The notes under the pieces are model-generated. The model ran no database searches, had not been told where the DNA came from, and saw nothing but the letters and a program-made list of their open reading frames with translations. A DNA stretch of 64,000 nt from Novosphingobium lentum NBRC 107847. Its GTDB lineage: Bacteria; Pseudomonadota; Alphaproteobacteria; Sphingomonadales; Sphingomonadaceae. Shown here one piece after another: positions 50,628 to 62,200 of the stretch. A program made the translations under genes and the position numbers. The stretch lies in contig NZ_BCTW01000005.1 in assembly GCF_001590965.1 (NCBI RefSeq), forward strand, positions 181,626 through 245,625. The letters are read 5' to 3'. Position 1 is the stretch's first letter, and each line of letters opens with the position of its first letter.

Positions 50628-52673
50628 ATGCCGGATCGGAAAGTGTCGGGGCGAACCCGACAAAAGGAAATGGAGCAGGGAGCCCGGCGCGGACTGTCGC
50701 AGCTGGGCTGGCAACGCGTGGCGGTGGCGCTGGTGCTGCTGGCGGTGGCGCTGTTCGTGGCGGTATTCAGTTGGAATATTGGTTTTCTGGTCGACTCCGA
50801 GCGACTCTTATACGACTTGCGCGCCGTCGATTTCTCACCTTCGACCGATACCGACAAGCGCATCAGCCTGGTGGTCTATACCGCCGACACCAACCGCGCG
50901 ACGGGCAAGATCTCGCCGGTCGATCGGACTATTCTGGCGCACGCTTTGAGCCAGATCGATAAGCTTGGAGCCAAGGGTATCGCGATCGACATCCTGTTCG
51001 ATTCGCCGCAACCCGATGATCCGCTGCTGCAGTCGACGTTGCACGACATGAAGACTCCGGTGTTCCTGGCGTATGCCAACAACAAGACCAACCCCCATCA
51101 GATTACATACGAGCAGGAACGGGATCTTTCGAAATACATCGCTGCCACGCGGACGTCGAAAGTAGGTCCAACGAGCATATTGCTGGAAACCGACAGCGAC
51201 AGCGTCGCAAGACGTTGGCCGCGCCAGTACCCGGGGCTGCCTCCGGTCTTGGCGGTATCACTAGCGTCGAAGAATTCTGGGGACAGCGACGCGCGCTTCG
51301 CCCACTATTCGGGACCTATCAGGTATCGCGTGCCTGCGGCTAAAGACCGACCAGTGTTCGACAAACTGCCGATTGATCTCCTCGCCGATCCCGCCACTGC
51401 CGGGTTGGTCTCCGATTCGATCAAGGGGCGTTATATCCTAATCGGTGGCGATTTTTCCGACTTCGACCAGTTTGATACGCCTCTAACTCGCGTAGGTGAT
51501 TCGACCACGGGTGATCCGCGCATGATCGGCGTAGAAGTTCACGCCAGTATGCTCGCGCAATTGCTCGACAAGTCGATTCCCAAATCGATCCCGTATGTAG
51601 CAGTTTGGATCAGTGCGTTCATAGCTGTATTATTAGGCGTCGCGACAGCGGCTGCGGCCATGCGAACGTGGATATTGTCGCTTGGCGTCATATTACAGCT
51701 AGTGTCATTCCTTTTAATACCGTTCCTGCTCGAACGCGCCGGTTTCAACACGCTGGAGCTGCCCTCGATGGGTTGGGTGGTCGGTTGGCTGATCGCCTAC
51801 ACCGCGGTCAGTTCGGCGTTGCGCGCGATCAACGCGGCGCAGCGTGAATTCGCGCAAGGCGCGCTGGGCAAATACCTGCCAAGCTCGGTCGCCAAGGAAA
51901 TCATGCGCAACCCCGAACGCCTGATGCTGCACGGGGAAAAGCGCGAGATCTTTGCGCTGTTCAGCGATCTGGAAGGCTTCACCAAGCTGACCCACGCGGT
52001 CGAGCCGGAAATGATCGCGCGATTGCTCAACGATTATCTCGACCGGCTGTCGGCGGTGGTGCTCGAATATGGCGGCACGCTTGACAAGTTCGTCGGCGAT
52101 GCGGTGGTGGCGTTCTGGGGCGCGCCGATCGCCTATCCCGACGATGGCGAGCGGGCGATCAAGGCGGCCTGGGCGATGTACCAGGCGGGGGAGGACTTCC
52201 GCCGCAACGTGCCCGAAGGCGTGCCCCGCATCGGTCGCACCCGCGTGGGCGTCCACTATGGCGAGGCGATCGTCGGCAATTTCGGCGGCGAGGGGCGCAT
52301 CCAGTACACCGCGCTGGGCGATGCGATGAACACCGCCGCCCGGCTGGAAGGCGCGAACAAGCCGCTCGACACCAAAGTTCTGGTCAGCCGCGAGGCGGTG
52401 GAGCGTTCCGGGCTGGACTGGTTCCGGCCGATGGGCACGGTCACCTTGCGCGGCCGCGCAACGCCGGTCGAGGTGTTCGAGCCCGTCCCCGATGCTTCCC
52501 CCGAGGAGCGGGCGGCGGTGGCGGAAGTCATGGCCGCGCATAATGCAGATGATTCAGCCCTTGTGCACCGACTCACAGACAAACTTGTCGAATCGGGGCA
52601 GGACGATGCCATGATGAATCTGGTACAGAGATTGCGACAGACGCATAAAGGAGAGAGTTATGTCCTTGGCTGA
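50628..52673 (+). CDS. CHASE2-domain class III adenylate/guanylate cyclase
   Basis: The 681-residue protein has a first membrane span (about 30-48), a periplasmic CHASE2 sensor (about 50-310), three further spans (about 320-400) and a cytoplasmic class III cyclase (about 440-630). Metal aspartates Asp447 (LFSDLEGFT) and Asp491 (KFVGDAVVAFWG), and transition-state residues Asn568 and Arg572 (GDAMNTAARLE) are present. Lys487 and Thr561 favour ATP. Codons from about 50765 to 51720 are much poorer in third-position G/C than the cyclase part. It probably turns a periplasmic cue into cAMP. It begins 4 bases after the CHAT gene and overlaps the next. Confidence 0.93.
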   Translation: MPDRKVSGRTRQKEMEQGARRGLSQLGWQRVAVALVLLAVALFVAVFSWNIGFLVDSERLLYDLRAVDFSPSTDTDKRISLVVYTADTNRATGKISPVDRTILAHALSQIDKLGAKGIAIDILFDSPQPDDPLLQSTLHDMKTPVFLAYANNKTNPHQITYEQERDLSKYIAATRTSKVGPTSILLETDSDSVARRWPRQYPGLPPVLAVSLASKNSGDSDARFAHYSGPIRYRVPAAKDRPVFDKLPIDLLADPATAGLVSDSIKGRYILIGGDFSDFDQFDTPLTRVGDSTTGDPRMIGVEVHASMLAQLLDKSIPKSIPYVAVWISAFIAVLLGVATAAAAMRTWILSLGVILQLVSFLLIPFLLERAGFNTLELPSMGWVVGWLIAYTAVSSALRAINAAQREFAQGALGKYLPSSVAKEIMRNPERLMLHGEKREIFALFSDLEGFTKLTHAVEPEMIARLLNDYLDRLSAVVLEYGGTLDKFVGDAVVAFWGAPIAYPDDGERAIKAAWAMYQAGEDFRRNVPEGVPRIGRTRVGVHYGEAIVGNFGGEGRIQYTALGDAMNTAARLEGANKPLDTKVLVSREAVERSGLDWFRPMGTVTLRGRATPVEVFEPVPDASPEERAAVAEVMAAHNADDSALVHRLTDKLVESGQDDAMMNLVQRLRQTHKGESYVLG

Positions 52674-53421
52674 CAGGAACGCGTTCAAGGCGGTCGTTGC
52701 CGGGATGGCGGCGATCGGTTCGCTCGCCGTGGCGGGCATGGCGCAAGCACAGGCGGTGGTCGTTCGCTCGACCGGTCCGTCGGCGGTGCAATATCCGCAA
52801 GGCAAGAAGCTGGCGGCCAACGCCAGCGTATCGCTGCGCGCGGGCGACCGGCTCACCGTGCTCGACAAGTCGGGCACGCGGGTGCTCTCCGGCCCCGGCA
52901 GCTTCACGCTCAACGGCGTGGTGAGCCATGACGTCGGCGCGACGACGCTGGCCAGCATGATGCCGCATGCCGGCGGCGCGCGAACCCGGACCGGGGCCGT
53001 GCGCGGCGCTCCGATGATGGCTGCGGCGGCCTCCAGCGGGCCCGACAGCCTGTGGTACATCGACAGCAGCAAGGGCGGAACATACTGCGTGGCCGATCCG
53101 TCCGCGCTGGTGCTGTGGCGCCCCAACCGCGAGGACGAGTCGATCGGCAAGCTGACCACGGCAGAGGGCGCCTCGGTCGACCTGGCGTGGAAGCGCGGCA
53201 ACGCGCTCAAGCTGTGGCCGGCGGCAGCGCTGCCGGTGGTCGACGGCAAAAGCTACATGTTCACCAACACGGCGGGCACCAAGGTGCGGATCACCACCCG
53301 CCTGATCGGCGCAATGCCGGCCGATGACATGGGCGTGGCGTCGATGCTGGCCGACAAGGGCTGCAACGCCCAGCTCGATGTGCTCGCCAATTCGGCCACG
53401 CCGCCGGCAGGTGGCCAATGA
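52660..53421 (+). CDS. Exported protein of unknown function, paralogue A
   Basis: The 253-residue product has a signal peptide (ending AGMAQAQA), then VVVRSTGPSAVQYPQGKKL and VLDKSGTRVLSGPGSFTLNG, a linker with Ala/Met runs, and a C-terminal part with two cysteines (GTYCVADP and DKGCNAQLD). The next gene codes for a similar protein with the same two cysteines, so a disulfide is likely. The N-terminal block loosely recalls FecR-like beta domains, but I would not assign it. The start overlaps the cyclase by 14 bases. Its position suggests a periplasmic partner of the CHASE2 sensor or the CHAT protein. Confidence 0.8.
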   Translation: MSLADRNAFKAVVAGMAAIGSLAVAGMAQAQAVVVRSTGPSAVQYPQGKKLAANASVSLRAGDRLTVLDKSGTRVLSGPGSFTLNGVVSHDVGATTLASMMPHAGGARTRTGAVRGAPMMAAAASSGPDSLWYIDSSKGGTYCVADPSALVLWRPNREDESIGKLTTAEGASVDLAWKRGNALKLWPAAALPVVDGKSYMFTNTAGTKVRITTRLIGAMPADDMGVASMLADKGCNAQLDVLANSATPPAGGQ

Positions 53422-54227
53422 GCGGCCTTCTGATGCGCGGTTGCGCGAAGCGCTCGCTGCGCCCGGCCCTGGCTGCGGTTGCACTGGCACTCGGGGTCGG
53501 TTCCTCGGTTGCCGCGATCGCGCAGGCGGTGGTGGTCCGATCGACCGGGCCGTCAGCCGCCAGCTTTCCCACTGGCAAGCGGTTCGCCGACGGATCGAGC
53601 GTGACGTTGCGCGCCAACGACATCGTCACCGTGCTCGACAGGGCCGGCACGCGGGTGCTGCGCGGCGCGGGTACGTTCAAGCTCGACAATGCCGTGGTCC
53701 GCGATCGCGGCACGGCGGCGATGCTGGCGCGATCGCTCAGCAACCCGTCATCGGTGCGCGCCGGGGCCGTGCGCGGCGGGGGTCTCCCCGACGACAACGC
53801 CGAACCCATTCCCGGATCGATCTGGCTGGCCGATATCGACAAGGGTGGCAGGGTCTGCGTGCCCAAGGGCAGCGACCTTTATCTGTGGCGCAGCAATTCG
53901 GCCGAGCGCCGGTTCAGCTGGCTGGGGGCCGACGATGGCGGGCAGATGGTGCGGCTGCAATGGCCGCGCAAGACCGCCGGCGTCAGCTGGCCGGCGGTGA
54001 TGGTGCCGCTCAGCCCCGGACACAGTTACAAGATGACCGAGGATACCGATCCGACCAAGGCGGTCGAATTCGAGATCGTCACACTCGACCCGGCCAAGCT
54101 GCCGGCCGATGCGGCGGGCCTGGGTGCGGTGCTGCTCGACAACGGGTGCCGCACGCAGTTCGACTGGCTGGCCTCCAGCCTGGAACGGATCGACGCCTCG
54201 GCGCCGGAGACGCATGCCGCCGGATAG
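53418..54227 (+). CDS. Exported protein of unknown function, paralogue B
   Basis: The 269-residue product is a tandem paralogue of the preceding one. It has a signal peptide (ending AAIAQA), VVVRSTGPSAASFPTGKRF, VLDRAGTRVLRGAGTFKLDN, and the cysteine positions GRVCVPKG and DNGCRTQFD. The shared frame is VVVRSTGPSA, then LDxxGTRVL, two conserved Cys and a late hydrophobic helix. The middle parts have diverged strongly, which suggests an old duplication. Its start overlaps the previous stop (ATGA). A 106-base A/T-rich gap follows before the TpsB gene. Confidence 0.8.
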   Translation: MSGLLMRGCAKRSLRPALAAVALALGVGSSVAAIAQAVVVRSTGPSAASFPTGKRFADGSSVTLRANDIVTVLDRAGTRVLRGAGTFKLDNAVVRDRGTAAMLARSLSNPSSVRAGAVRGGGLPDDNAEPIPGSIWLADIDKGGRVCVPKGSDLYLWRSNSAERRFSWLGADDGGQMVRLQWPRKTAGVSWPAVMVPLSPGHSYKMTEDTDPTKAVEFEIVTLDPAKLPADAAGLGAVLLDNGCRTQFDWLASSLERIDASAPETHAAG

Positions 54228-54239
54228 GATCCGAAGCGG

Positions 54240-54267
54240 TTGTAAAGCCGCGAAAGTCCTTGATAAC
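54240..54267 (+). promoter_or_regulatory. Candidate promoter in the A/T-rich gap before tpsB
   Basis: The gap 54228-54333 is clearly richer in A and T than its surroundings. TTGTAA (54240-54245) and GATAAC (54262-54267) with a 16-base spacer are possible -35 and -10 elements. This would give the secretion pair its own promoter. The call is tentative. Confidence 0.3.
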
Positions 54268-54333
54268 GATACAAAACAACAAGTACGAAAACGAAAATCA
54301 TAACGGGTTGCGCAATGTGGGGATTCGGATTGA

Positions 54334-56220
54334 ATGACCAATTGCGGCAAGACATGGCCCCGTCGCAGGGCCGCAGGACTGCAGCTCGCTGACCCGACCT
54401 GCCACGCGCTGAACGTTGGACGGTTCGGCGTCGGCATGCTGCTGGCGGCCGCGCTGCAGCTGGGCTGCGCCGCGTCCGCCGTCGCGCAAGTCGCCGCCCC
54501 GCCACCGGCTGCGCTTCCCCCCGGGGCGACGCCGCCCACGCGCGAGGAAGTCGAGCGCGGCGTGGCCGAGGGCACGCTCAACCGCGGCCAGGCTGTCGCG
54601 GTCGATACTTCGGCGGTGGAACGCGCGCCGTGCCCGCTGGCCGCGCCCGAATTCGCCGGGATAAGGCTCAAGATCGGCTCGGTGACGTTCTCGGGGCTCG
54701 ATGCCGTGCCGGGCGAGGATCTGTCGGGCACCTGGCGCGAATATGTCGGCACCGACCAGCCGGTGGGCGTGATCTGCGAAATCCGCGACCGCGCCGCCAC
54801 GCAACTGCGCAGCGAAGGCTACCTCGCCGCGGTGCAGGTGCCGCCGCAGAAGATCGCCGACGGACAGGTTCGGCTCGACGTGCTGTTCGCGCGCATGACC
54901 AAAGTGCAGATCAAGGGCGACGCGGGCGCCTCCGAAGGGCTGCTGCTGCGCTATCTCAATAAGCTGACCGCCGAGCCGGTGTTCAACACCGATCGCGCCG
55001 AACGCTATCTGCTGCTGGCCAAGGACATCCCCGGGCTCGACGTGCGACTGGCGCTGCGCCCGATCGAGGGCAGCCCGGGCGAAGTGATCGGCGAGATTTC
55101 GGTGCGGCGCGTGCCGGTGTTCGCCGATTTCACCGTGCAGAATTACGGGTCGAAGGCGATCGGGCGGTTCAACGGGCTGGCCCGCGCGCAGATCAACGGC
55201 TTGACCGGGCTGGGTGACGCCACCACCGCAAGCTTCTTCACTACCGCCGATTTCGACGAGCAGAAAGTGCTGCAGGTCGGCCACGAGATGCGGCTGGGCG
55301 GCGAAGGCTTCACCTTGCGCGGCGACTTCACTTATGGCTGGACGCACCCGACCGTCCCCAACAACCTGCAGTTCCACTCGCGCACGCTCGTCGCCAGCCT
55401 TGAGGGCGACTATCCGTTCATCCGGCGCCAGTCGCACAACCTGAGCGGCGCGATCGGCTTCGACCTGATCAACCAGGATGTCGATTTCGGCGCGATCCCG
55501 TTCAACCAGGACCGCCTGCGCGTGCTGTTCGCGCGGATCGACATGAACGGCATCGCGCCCGAGAGCCTGACCGGGCACGACGGGTTCACCCCGACCGAGC
55601 CGCATTACAACTGGGGCCTGTCGCTCGAACTGCGCAAGGGCCTCGGCATTTTCGATGCGACGCCCGAATGCGCCGGCAACGCGGGCGGATGCCTCGGCGC
55701 TGCGTTCATCCCGCCCAGCCGCATCGGCACGGCGCGCGGGTTCGTGGTCCGCGCCTCGGGCGAGTTCGACTACCGCCCGGTGCGCGACATCACGGTGTCT
55801 GTGGCGCCACGCCTGCAATATTCGCCCGATGCGCTGTTGTCTTATGAGCAGATTTCCGGCGGCAACTACACCGTGGGCCGTGGCTACGACCCCGGCGCGA
55901 TCATCGGCGACAGCGGGGTGGGCGTGCGCTCGGAATTCCGCGTCGGCTCGATCGTGCCCAAGACCCCGGGCGCCAGCGCGTTCCAGCCTTATGTATTCTT
56001 CGACGCGGCGTGGGTGTGGAACCACAACCGCATCGTCGGCGTGCCCGATCCGCAAAAACTGTACTCGGTCGGCGGCGGCGTGCGCGCCACGCTGCTCGAG
56101 GCGTTTCGCGTCGATGCCGACGTCGCTGTCCCGCTGCGCAACGTGGTGGGCCAGGCGGTGAAGGGCGATGTGCGGTTTCTGATCAACGTGTCGATGCAGC
56201 TTTCGCCGTGGAAATTCTAA
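54334..56220 (+). CDS. Two-partner secretion outer-membrane transporter TpsB (ShlB/FhaC/HecB family)
   Basis: The 628-residue product has a long N-terminal leader with a signal peptide (ending ASAVAQ), a proline-rich linker, POTRA-type domains (about 105-260, with IGSVTFSGLDAVPGEDL) and a 16-strand-type beta-barrel domain. YTVGRGYDPGAIIGDSGVGVRSEF is the conserved barrel motif that carries the plug-loop VRGY-like signature. It ends in PWKF with a C-terminal Phe. It should export the giant TpsA encoded just downstream. The gap to the tpsA start is 78 bases. Two cysteines in a surface loop (ECAGNAGGC) may pair. Confidence 0.93.
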   Translation: MTNCGKTWPRRRAAGLQLADPTCHALNVGRFGVGMLLAAALQLGCAASAVAQVAAPPPAALPPGATPPTREEVERGVAEGTLNRGQAVAVDTSAVERAPCPLAAPEFAGIRLKIGSVTFSGLDAVPGEDLSGTWREYVGTDQPVGVICEIRDRAATQLRSEGYLAAVQVPPQKIADGQVRLDVLFARMTKVQIKGDAGASEGLLLRYLNKLTAEPVFNTDRAERYLLLAKDIPGLDVRLALRPIEGSPGEVIGEISVRRVPVFADFTVQNYGSKAIGRFNGLARAQINGLTGLGDATTASFFTTADFDEQKVLQVGHEMRLGGEGFTLRGDFTYGWTHPTVPNNLQFHSRTLVASLEGDYPFIRRQSHNLSGAIGFDLINQDVDFGAIPFNQDRLRVLFARIDMNGIAPESLTGHDGFTPTEPHYNWGLSLELRKGLGIFDATPECAGNAGGCLGAAFIPPSRIGTARGFVVRASGEFDYRPVRDITVSVAPRLQYSPDALLSYEQISGGNYTVGRGYDPGAIIGDSGVGVRSEFRVGSIVPKTPGASAFQPYVFFDAAWVWNHNRIVGVPDPQKLYSVGGGVRATLLEAFRVDADVAVPLRNVVGQAVKGDVRFLINVSMQLSPWKF

Positions 56221-56298
56221 CCCACTGAAGTTCTGACGGACGCATCTGCAGTCACTCAAACGGGCCCGTGAAGGGCGAAAAGGCAAAGGCAACAGGCA

Positions 56299-59200
56299 AT
56301 GGCCAAGCTCGCAAGGACACCGCGTCACGCGAACCGTTCGCCGGCCCGGCCAGCACGGGTCGGGGCGCTGCTGGGCGCGCCCCGCCGGAGCCACGCGACC
56401 GACGCGATTTCGGGCACGCTGCGCGGGTTGGCGCGATTGCTGGCGGGTGTCTCGACCGGCGCGGCGGCGCTGGCCCTGAGCCTGGCCCCGGCACCGGTGC
56501 GCGCGGCGACCACGCCGGGCGGACAGGCGGTCAACGGCATCCCCACCGTGGTGTTCGGATCGGACCTGCCCAACCGCACCGCACCGGTCGACAGCTTCAA
56601 CATCACCGCCAACGAAGCGCTGATCGACTGGCAATCGACCGATCCCAACGTGTTCCTGCCAACGCTGAAGACGCTGCAGTTCCAGCGCGACGCGGCGATC
56701 CCCTACACCGTGCTCAACCGCGTCGATGCGGCCACCCCGTTGCAGATCAACGGGACCGTCACGTCCGAATCGTATGGCAAGGTGTGGTTCTACAATCCCG
56801 GCGGCTGGGTGGTGGGCGCCGGTGGCGTCATCAATGTCGGCAGCCTGGTGCTCAGCTCCAGCCCGATCGCCGTCGATCCGACTGCGCCCGTCGGTTCGCA
56901 ATTCGTCGACAGCAAAGGCGCGATCCACTTCACTGCCGGCAACGCAGCGGCCTCAATCACGCTGCTGCCGGGCGCGCAAGTCAACGTGCCGGGACCGGGC
57001 AGCTATGTCGCGATGGTGTCCCCGCGCATCAACCAGGGCGGTACGGTTACCGCCAACGGATCGGTCGCCTACATTGCGGCGGAGGCCGCGACGCTCAGTG
57101 TCAACAACGGGCTGTTCGACATCACCGTCGATACCGGCAACGGCACCACCGATTCCACCGGCGTCTCGCACACCGGCACCACGCAGGGCGGACCGGGCGT
57201 GACCGGGGATACCGAGCATCACATCTATCTGGTGGCGGTGCCCAAGAACAGCGTGCTGACGATGCTGGCGCAAGGCGCGATCGGCTATTCGGCGGCGAAC
57301 GTCGCGGCAGGCCAGGCCGATGGCACGGTCGTGCTCAGCGCGGGCTATAACGTGGCGGGCGGCGCGGTCGATACCACGGCGCCGGGCACGCCGGGCGCCT
57401 CGATCACGTTGTCCAACCTCAGCGCCAGCAACGATACCACGGTCAACGCGACCGACACGATCACCGCGTCGGCCACCGCATCGAGCATCGGCTTTGCCAA
57501 GAACGCCACGTTCAACGCGCGCAACGCGATCAATGTTTCCGCCGATGGTGTGCGCCGGGGCTTCCAGGTCGATGGCAATCTCACGCTCAACGCCACGACC
57601 GGCCCGGTCGGCGGGGCGATCGCGCTGAACGCCAGCAACCGGGGTACGTTCGCGGTGGCGGGCGATCTGGTCGCCAATGCCGATGGCAGCGGCGGCGTGA
57701 TCCTCGACCCGGCCAACCCGACGCAACTGCTGGCTGGCGGCGTGGGCGTGGCGGCCCGGGGCGGTTCGGTCGCCGCCACGGTTACATCCGGCAATTTCGC
57801 GGTGGGCGGTGAGGCCAACCTTCACGCCAACGCCTTTGGCGGGATTGGCGCGGCCAGCGCGGGCATCGCGCAAGGCGGCACGGTCAGCTTCACCCAGAGC
57901 GGCCCAGGGTCGAACAGCCAGTTCGGATCGAGCGGGGGATTTCAGGCGCTCAATCTCGGATCCATCGGCACGTCGTACTCGTCGGTCAGCTTTCCGCCTG
58001 CGTTCCCGTTCACCAGCGCCGACTCCAGTTCGGGAAGCGTCGACCTGACGGTCAGCGGCGGCAGTTTCGCCGCGCAATCGGTTTCGATCTCGTCGAGCGC
58101 CACCGCCAGCTTCGGCAACGACCAGCTGGTCCGCGCGGCCACGGCCGGTCCGGTGACCGTCAGCTTCAGCAACAACGGAACGTATTCGCTCGGCAGCCTG
58201 TTCGTGGAGAACGATTCCAGTGCGTTCAACGAAGGCATCGCCACCACCGGCAAGCTGGCGATCACGCTCGACAACGCGACGCTGAACCTGGGCACCGGCT
58301 TCTTCGAGGCCGACACATCGGCGCACGGCACCGTTACTACGCCGGGCCAGCTGGCGGTAACCCTGCGCAACAATAGCGCGCTCAACGTCGGTGGCGTGTT
58401 CCTGTCGTCGCGCGGGGAGGAATCGGGCACGACTCCGGGTACGGCGGCCGATCTGCTGGTCAATCTGTCGAACAGCGCGCTGTCGGCCAGCGATATCTTC
58501 ATCACTTCGCAAGGCAACGGCGGCGACATCGCGGTTGACGGCACCGGCGGTCTGGCCGCGATCACGCTCGACAACGGCAGCAACCTTACCTCGACCAGCG
58601 GGCTCACCATCAGTTCGACGGGCCGGGGATACACGGGCGGAACCTCCGCGAACGGTGACGGCGGGATCGGCCGGGGCGGCATCGCGCGGCTGACGGTCAA
58701 CAGCGGCACGGTCAACGTCACCAACGCCATCAGCGTCACTGCCCAGGGATCCGGTACGCAGCGCAACCTCGCGACGGGCAAGACCGCGTTCGGGCAAGGC
58801 GGGCAGGCCATCATCGAGGCGACATCGGGCAGTGCCGCGATCAATGCCAACTCGATCGATGTCGCCGCGCCGGGCGGTTTCTTCATCAACAACACTGCCG
58901 GCCCGATCAGCGGCGGCGCCGGCCAGATCGGCGACGGCGTCGATGGTTTCGGCGGGAGCAGTTCGCTCAGCCTGTCGGGCGGCGCCACGCTTACCACGCA
59001 AACGGTGACGTTGAGCGCCAGCGGCACCGGCGGTGGCGCGATCAACGCCGCCGGACTGCCACCGGCCAAGGGCGGCACCGGCACCGGTGGCAGCGCGTTG
59101 CTGTCGATCGATGGTTTCGCCAGTTCGTTGACCGCGCCCACGGTCACGCTCGACGCGTCGGGCTTTGGCGGCAGCGGGGCCGATATGGACCCGACGCTGA

Positions 59201-62200
59201 ACATCGCTGCGGGTGCCGGCGGCATTGGCCGGGGCGGCAGCATCGATCAGGGCGGCGGCGCCACGGTGCTGCTGTCCGGCGGAACGCTGGCCACCAATAC
59301 GTTGACCGTGACGTCGAGCGGCAATCCGCTGCTCACCAATTGCGAGTGCTATCCGTATTCGGGCGTCGGTGGCGCGGTATCGGGCGATGGCACCGACGTT
59401 GCCGCAAAGGGCGGCGCGGGCTTTGGCGGCACGTCCACGCTGACCATCAACGGCGGCACGCTGGCCGATCTGGTCGATCCGACTCCGGCAGTGCAGACCC
59501 CGCTGGTCGTTTCGATCAGCGCCGTCGGCCAAGGCGGGCTGGGCGGGGGCGCGCTCAGTCAGGGCGGCGTGCTGACGCGCGGCGCGGGCGGCGACGGCAC
59601 CGGCGGTAGCGCCACGATCAACTTCAACGGGGGCGATCTGCAGGCGCGCGACATCACGCTCGATACCGCCGGGATCGGCGGGGCGGGCGGGTTCGAACTG
59701 GCGGACACCAGCGGCAACCCGGCCAATGCCGGAGCCGGTGGCAGCGGCCATGGCGGCACGGCCGACTTCGTGATCAACACCGATCTGTCGCAGACCACGC
59801 CCTCGCTCGAACGACGCTTCATCACCGTCACGGCCAATGGCGTGGGCGCCGACGGCACGTCGGGCATCGCCGGCAGCAACGGTGGCAATGGCACGGGCGG
59901 CCTGGCCGCGCTCGACTTCTTCTTCGGCACGTCCTCGGTATCTGCACCTGTCATCACGGCGACCGGCACGGGCGGGCGTGGTGGACTGAGCGATCTCGGC
60001 AATGCCGGCGGCAATGGCGGCGACGGCATCGGCGGCACCGCGCGAATCCTGGCGGCGGGCCAGGGCACCAACGTCACGCTCAACACCTTCACGCTGAACA
60101 GCAGCGCTGTCGGCGGGGCCGGCGGCACGGGCGGCAGCGGCGGCTATGGCCTCGACGCGGCGGGTGACGGCGGCAAGGGCGGGTCGGCCGTCGCGGGCAG
60201 CACAGCCAATACCAGCGGCAGCGTGCTGCAGGTCGACGATTTCGCGACGCTGATACATATCCCGATCGATGATTCCGGCGCCGTGTCCGATGCCTTCGGT
60301 GGCAACGGCGGGAACGGCGGGAACTCCAGTCAGTTCGGCAATGTCTCGGTCGGGAGCGGCGGTGCCGGTGGCGATGGCACCGCAGGCAACATCCTGCTGA
60401 TCGCAACCGGTAGCGGCTCGCTCGACATCGGCGATGCGATCTACACGATCGAGGGGGATGGTGGCAGCGGCGGCGGACGGATCAATTTCAACGGCAATAC
60501 GCCGCCCGGATCATCGCAAGGCGGCGTGGGCGGCATCGGCACCGGTGGGCAGATCATCGTCCAATCGATCGGCACCGGATCGGTCGTCAACGCCAGCGCG
60601 CTGACCTTCCAGTCGACCGCCGTGGGCGGAGACGGCGCCGACGGTTACGGCAACGATCCGGTCACCGGCAACGGTGTCGATGGTGCCAAGGCGGGCGACG
60701 GGGTCGGCGGTCGCGTGGCGCTGTTCGCGCAATCCGGCGGCGCGATCACCGTCGCGCCCGACGGCCGGGTTTCCCTGACGACCAACACCATCGGCGGCGA
60801 CGGCGGCTTCGCGACGAGCGGGCTCAACGGCGTGGGCGGGGCAGGCGGTCGCGGTGGCAACGGTGCGTTCGCGTTCGGCGGAACGGTCCAGATCGAGACG
60901 AGCACCGATGGCGCCATCGCGTTCGGCGCGAACACGGTCTCCAGGTTCACCTCCAACGGGTTCGGCGGCCTCAGCGGCAATGGCGGCAACGGCGGATCCA
61001 ACAACACGCCTGGCGGCGCGGGCGGCGATGCCGGCGATGGCGGCACCAACGGCGGCGGTGCCGGCGGTCAGATCCTGCTGACGGCCAACGGCGGTTCGAT
61101 CACGACCGGCGACTTGCAGTTCCAGACGACGGGAACCAGCTATTTCGGCCAAAGCGGCGGGTTGGGCGGTATCGGCGGAACCGGTGGCCCCGCGCCCGAA
61201 CTGCCGCCGCCCGCCATCGGCGTGCCTGGGCCCGACGGCCGGACCAGCAACGGCACCAGCCTGTTCGGCCCGGTCGGCGGCCAGGTCGTCATCACCGCCG
61301 CCGACGACGGCAACTTCACGCCGCAGTCTGGCGTCCTCAAGCTGGGCAACAGCGCGATCGACGTCACCAGTACCGCACAGGATGTGGATTCCTCGTTCCA
61401 GAACGCCGCGGGCCTGGTGTCGCTGTCCGACACGACCACCGATCCCACGGCGGGCATGACGCTCGCCAGCCTGTCGGTCAACGCCACCGGGTTTGCCAGC
61501 ATCTCGCCCGCCGTCACGCTGTTCAGCGCCAATCATCCGATAACGGTTACCGACAGCCTGACGGTCAATTCATCCGGGACGATCGACTTTCAGGGCGACA
61601 ACGGCGGTGGGTTGACGGTGGGCGATACGCTCAGCCTGCAGTCGGACGACGCGATCAACCTGTCGCAAGACGATCTCAACCTGTCGATCGAGGGTCTCGG
61701 CCGGTTCTTCGCGCCGACGGTGCAGCTCAATGCGGGCAACAACGTGCTGGTGCAGGCGTTCAATTGCCCCACGGTCAGCTGCACTGTCGTGCAGGCCGGC
61801 GCTGGCGGCTTCACGTCCGACTCGTTCGGCGAGTTCCGGCTTGCCGGACCGGCGTTCATCGCCAGCCAGACCGGGATCGCCGTCACGTCGGCCAGCGGGA
61901 TCTTCGGCGACAACAACAGCGGCTATTCCGCCGTCAACGACCTTACGCTGTTCTCCGGCGGCGACGCCCAGCTGCGCAACGCCACCGCCGCCAACATCGC
62001 GGTCGATGCCGGCGCGTTCCAGGTCCAGGGCGGCGTTGCCTATGATGGCGGCACGCTCACCCTCGGGCAGGACAACGGCGGCGGGGCGATCACGTCGAGC
62101 GGCATGCAGGACTACCGCAGCGGCGGCGCGCTCGTCATCCCGGGCGGCAACACGCTCAACTCGGACATCGGCCTCACGTTCACCAGCGCGAACGACATCA

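Noticed and set aside
56268..57350. 360-codon plus-strand frame overlapping the tpsA start
   Set aside because: It reads as Arg/Gly-rich out-of-frame sequence, while the 56299 frame gives signal and TPS motifs.
56953..60258. 1101-codon open frame on the minus strand opposite tpsA
   Set aside because: It is antisense to a Gly/Ala/Thr-rich coding region. The sense frame stays open for at least 2567 codons and starts with a TPS domain right after tpsB.
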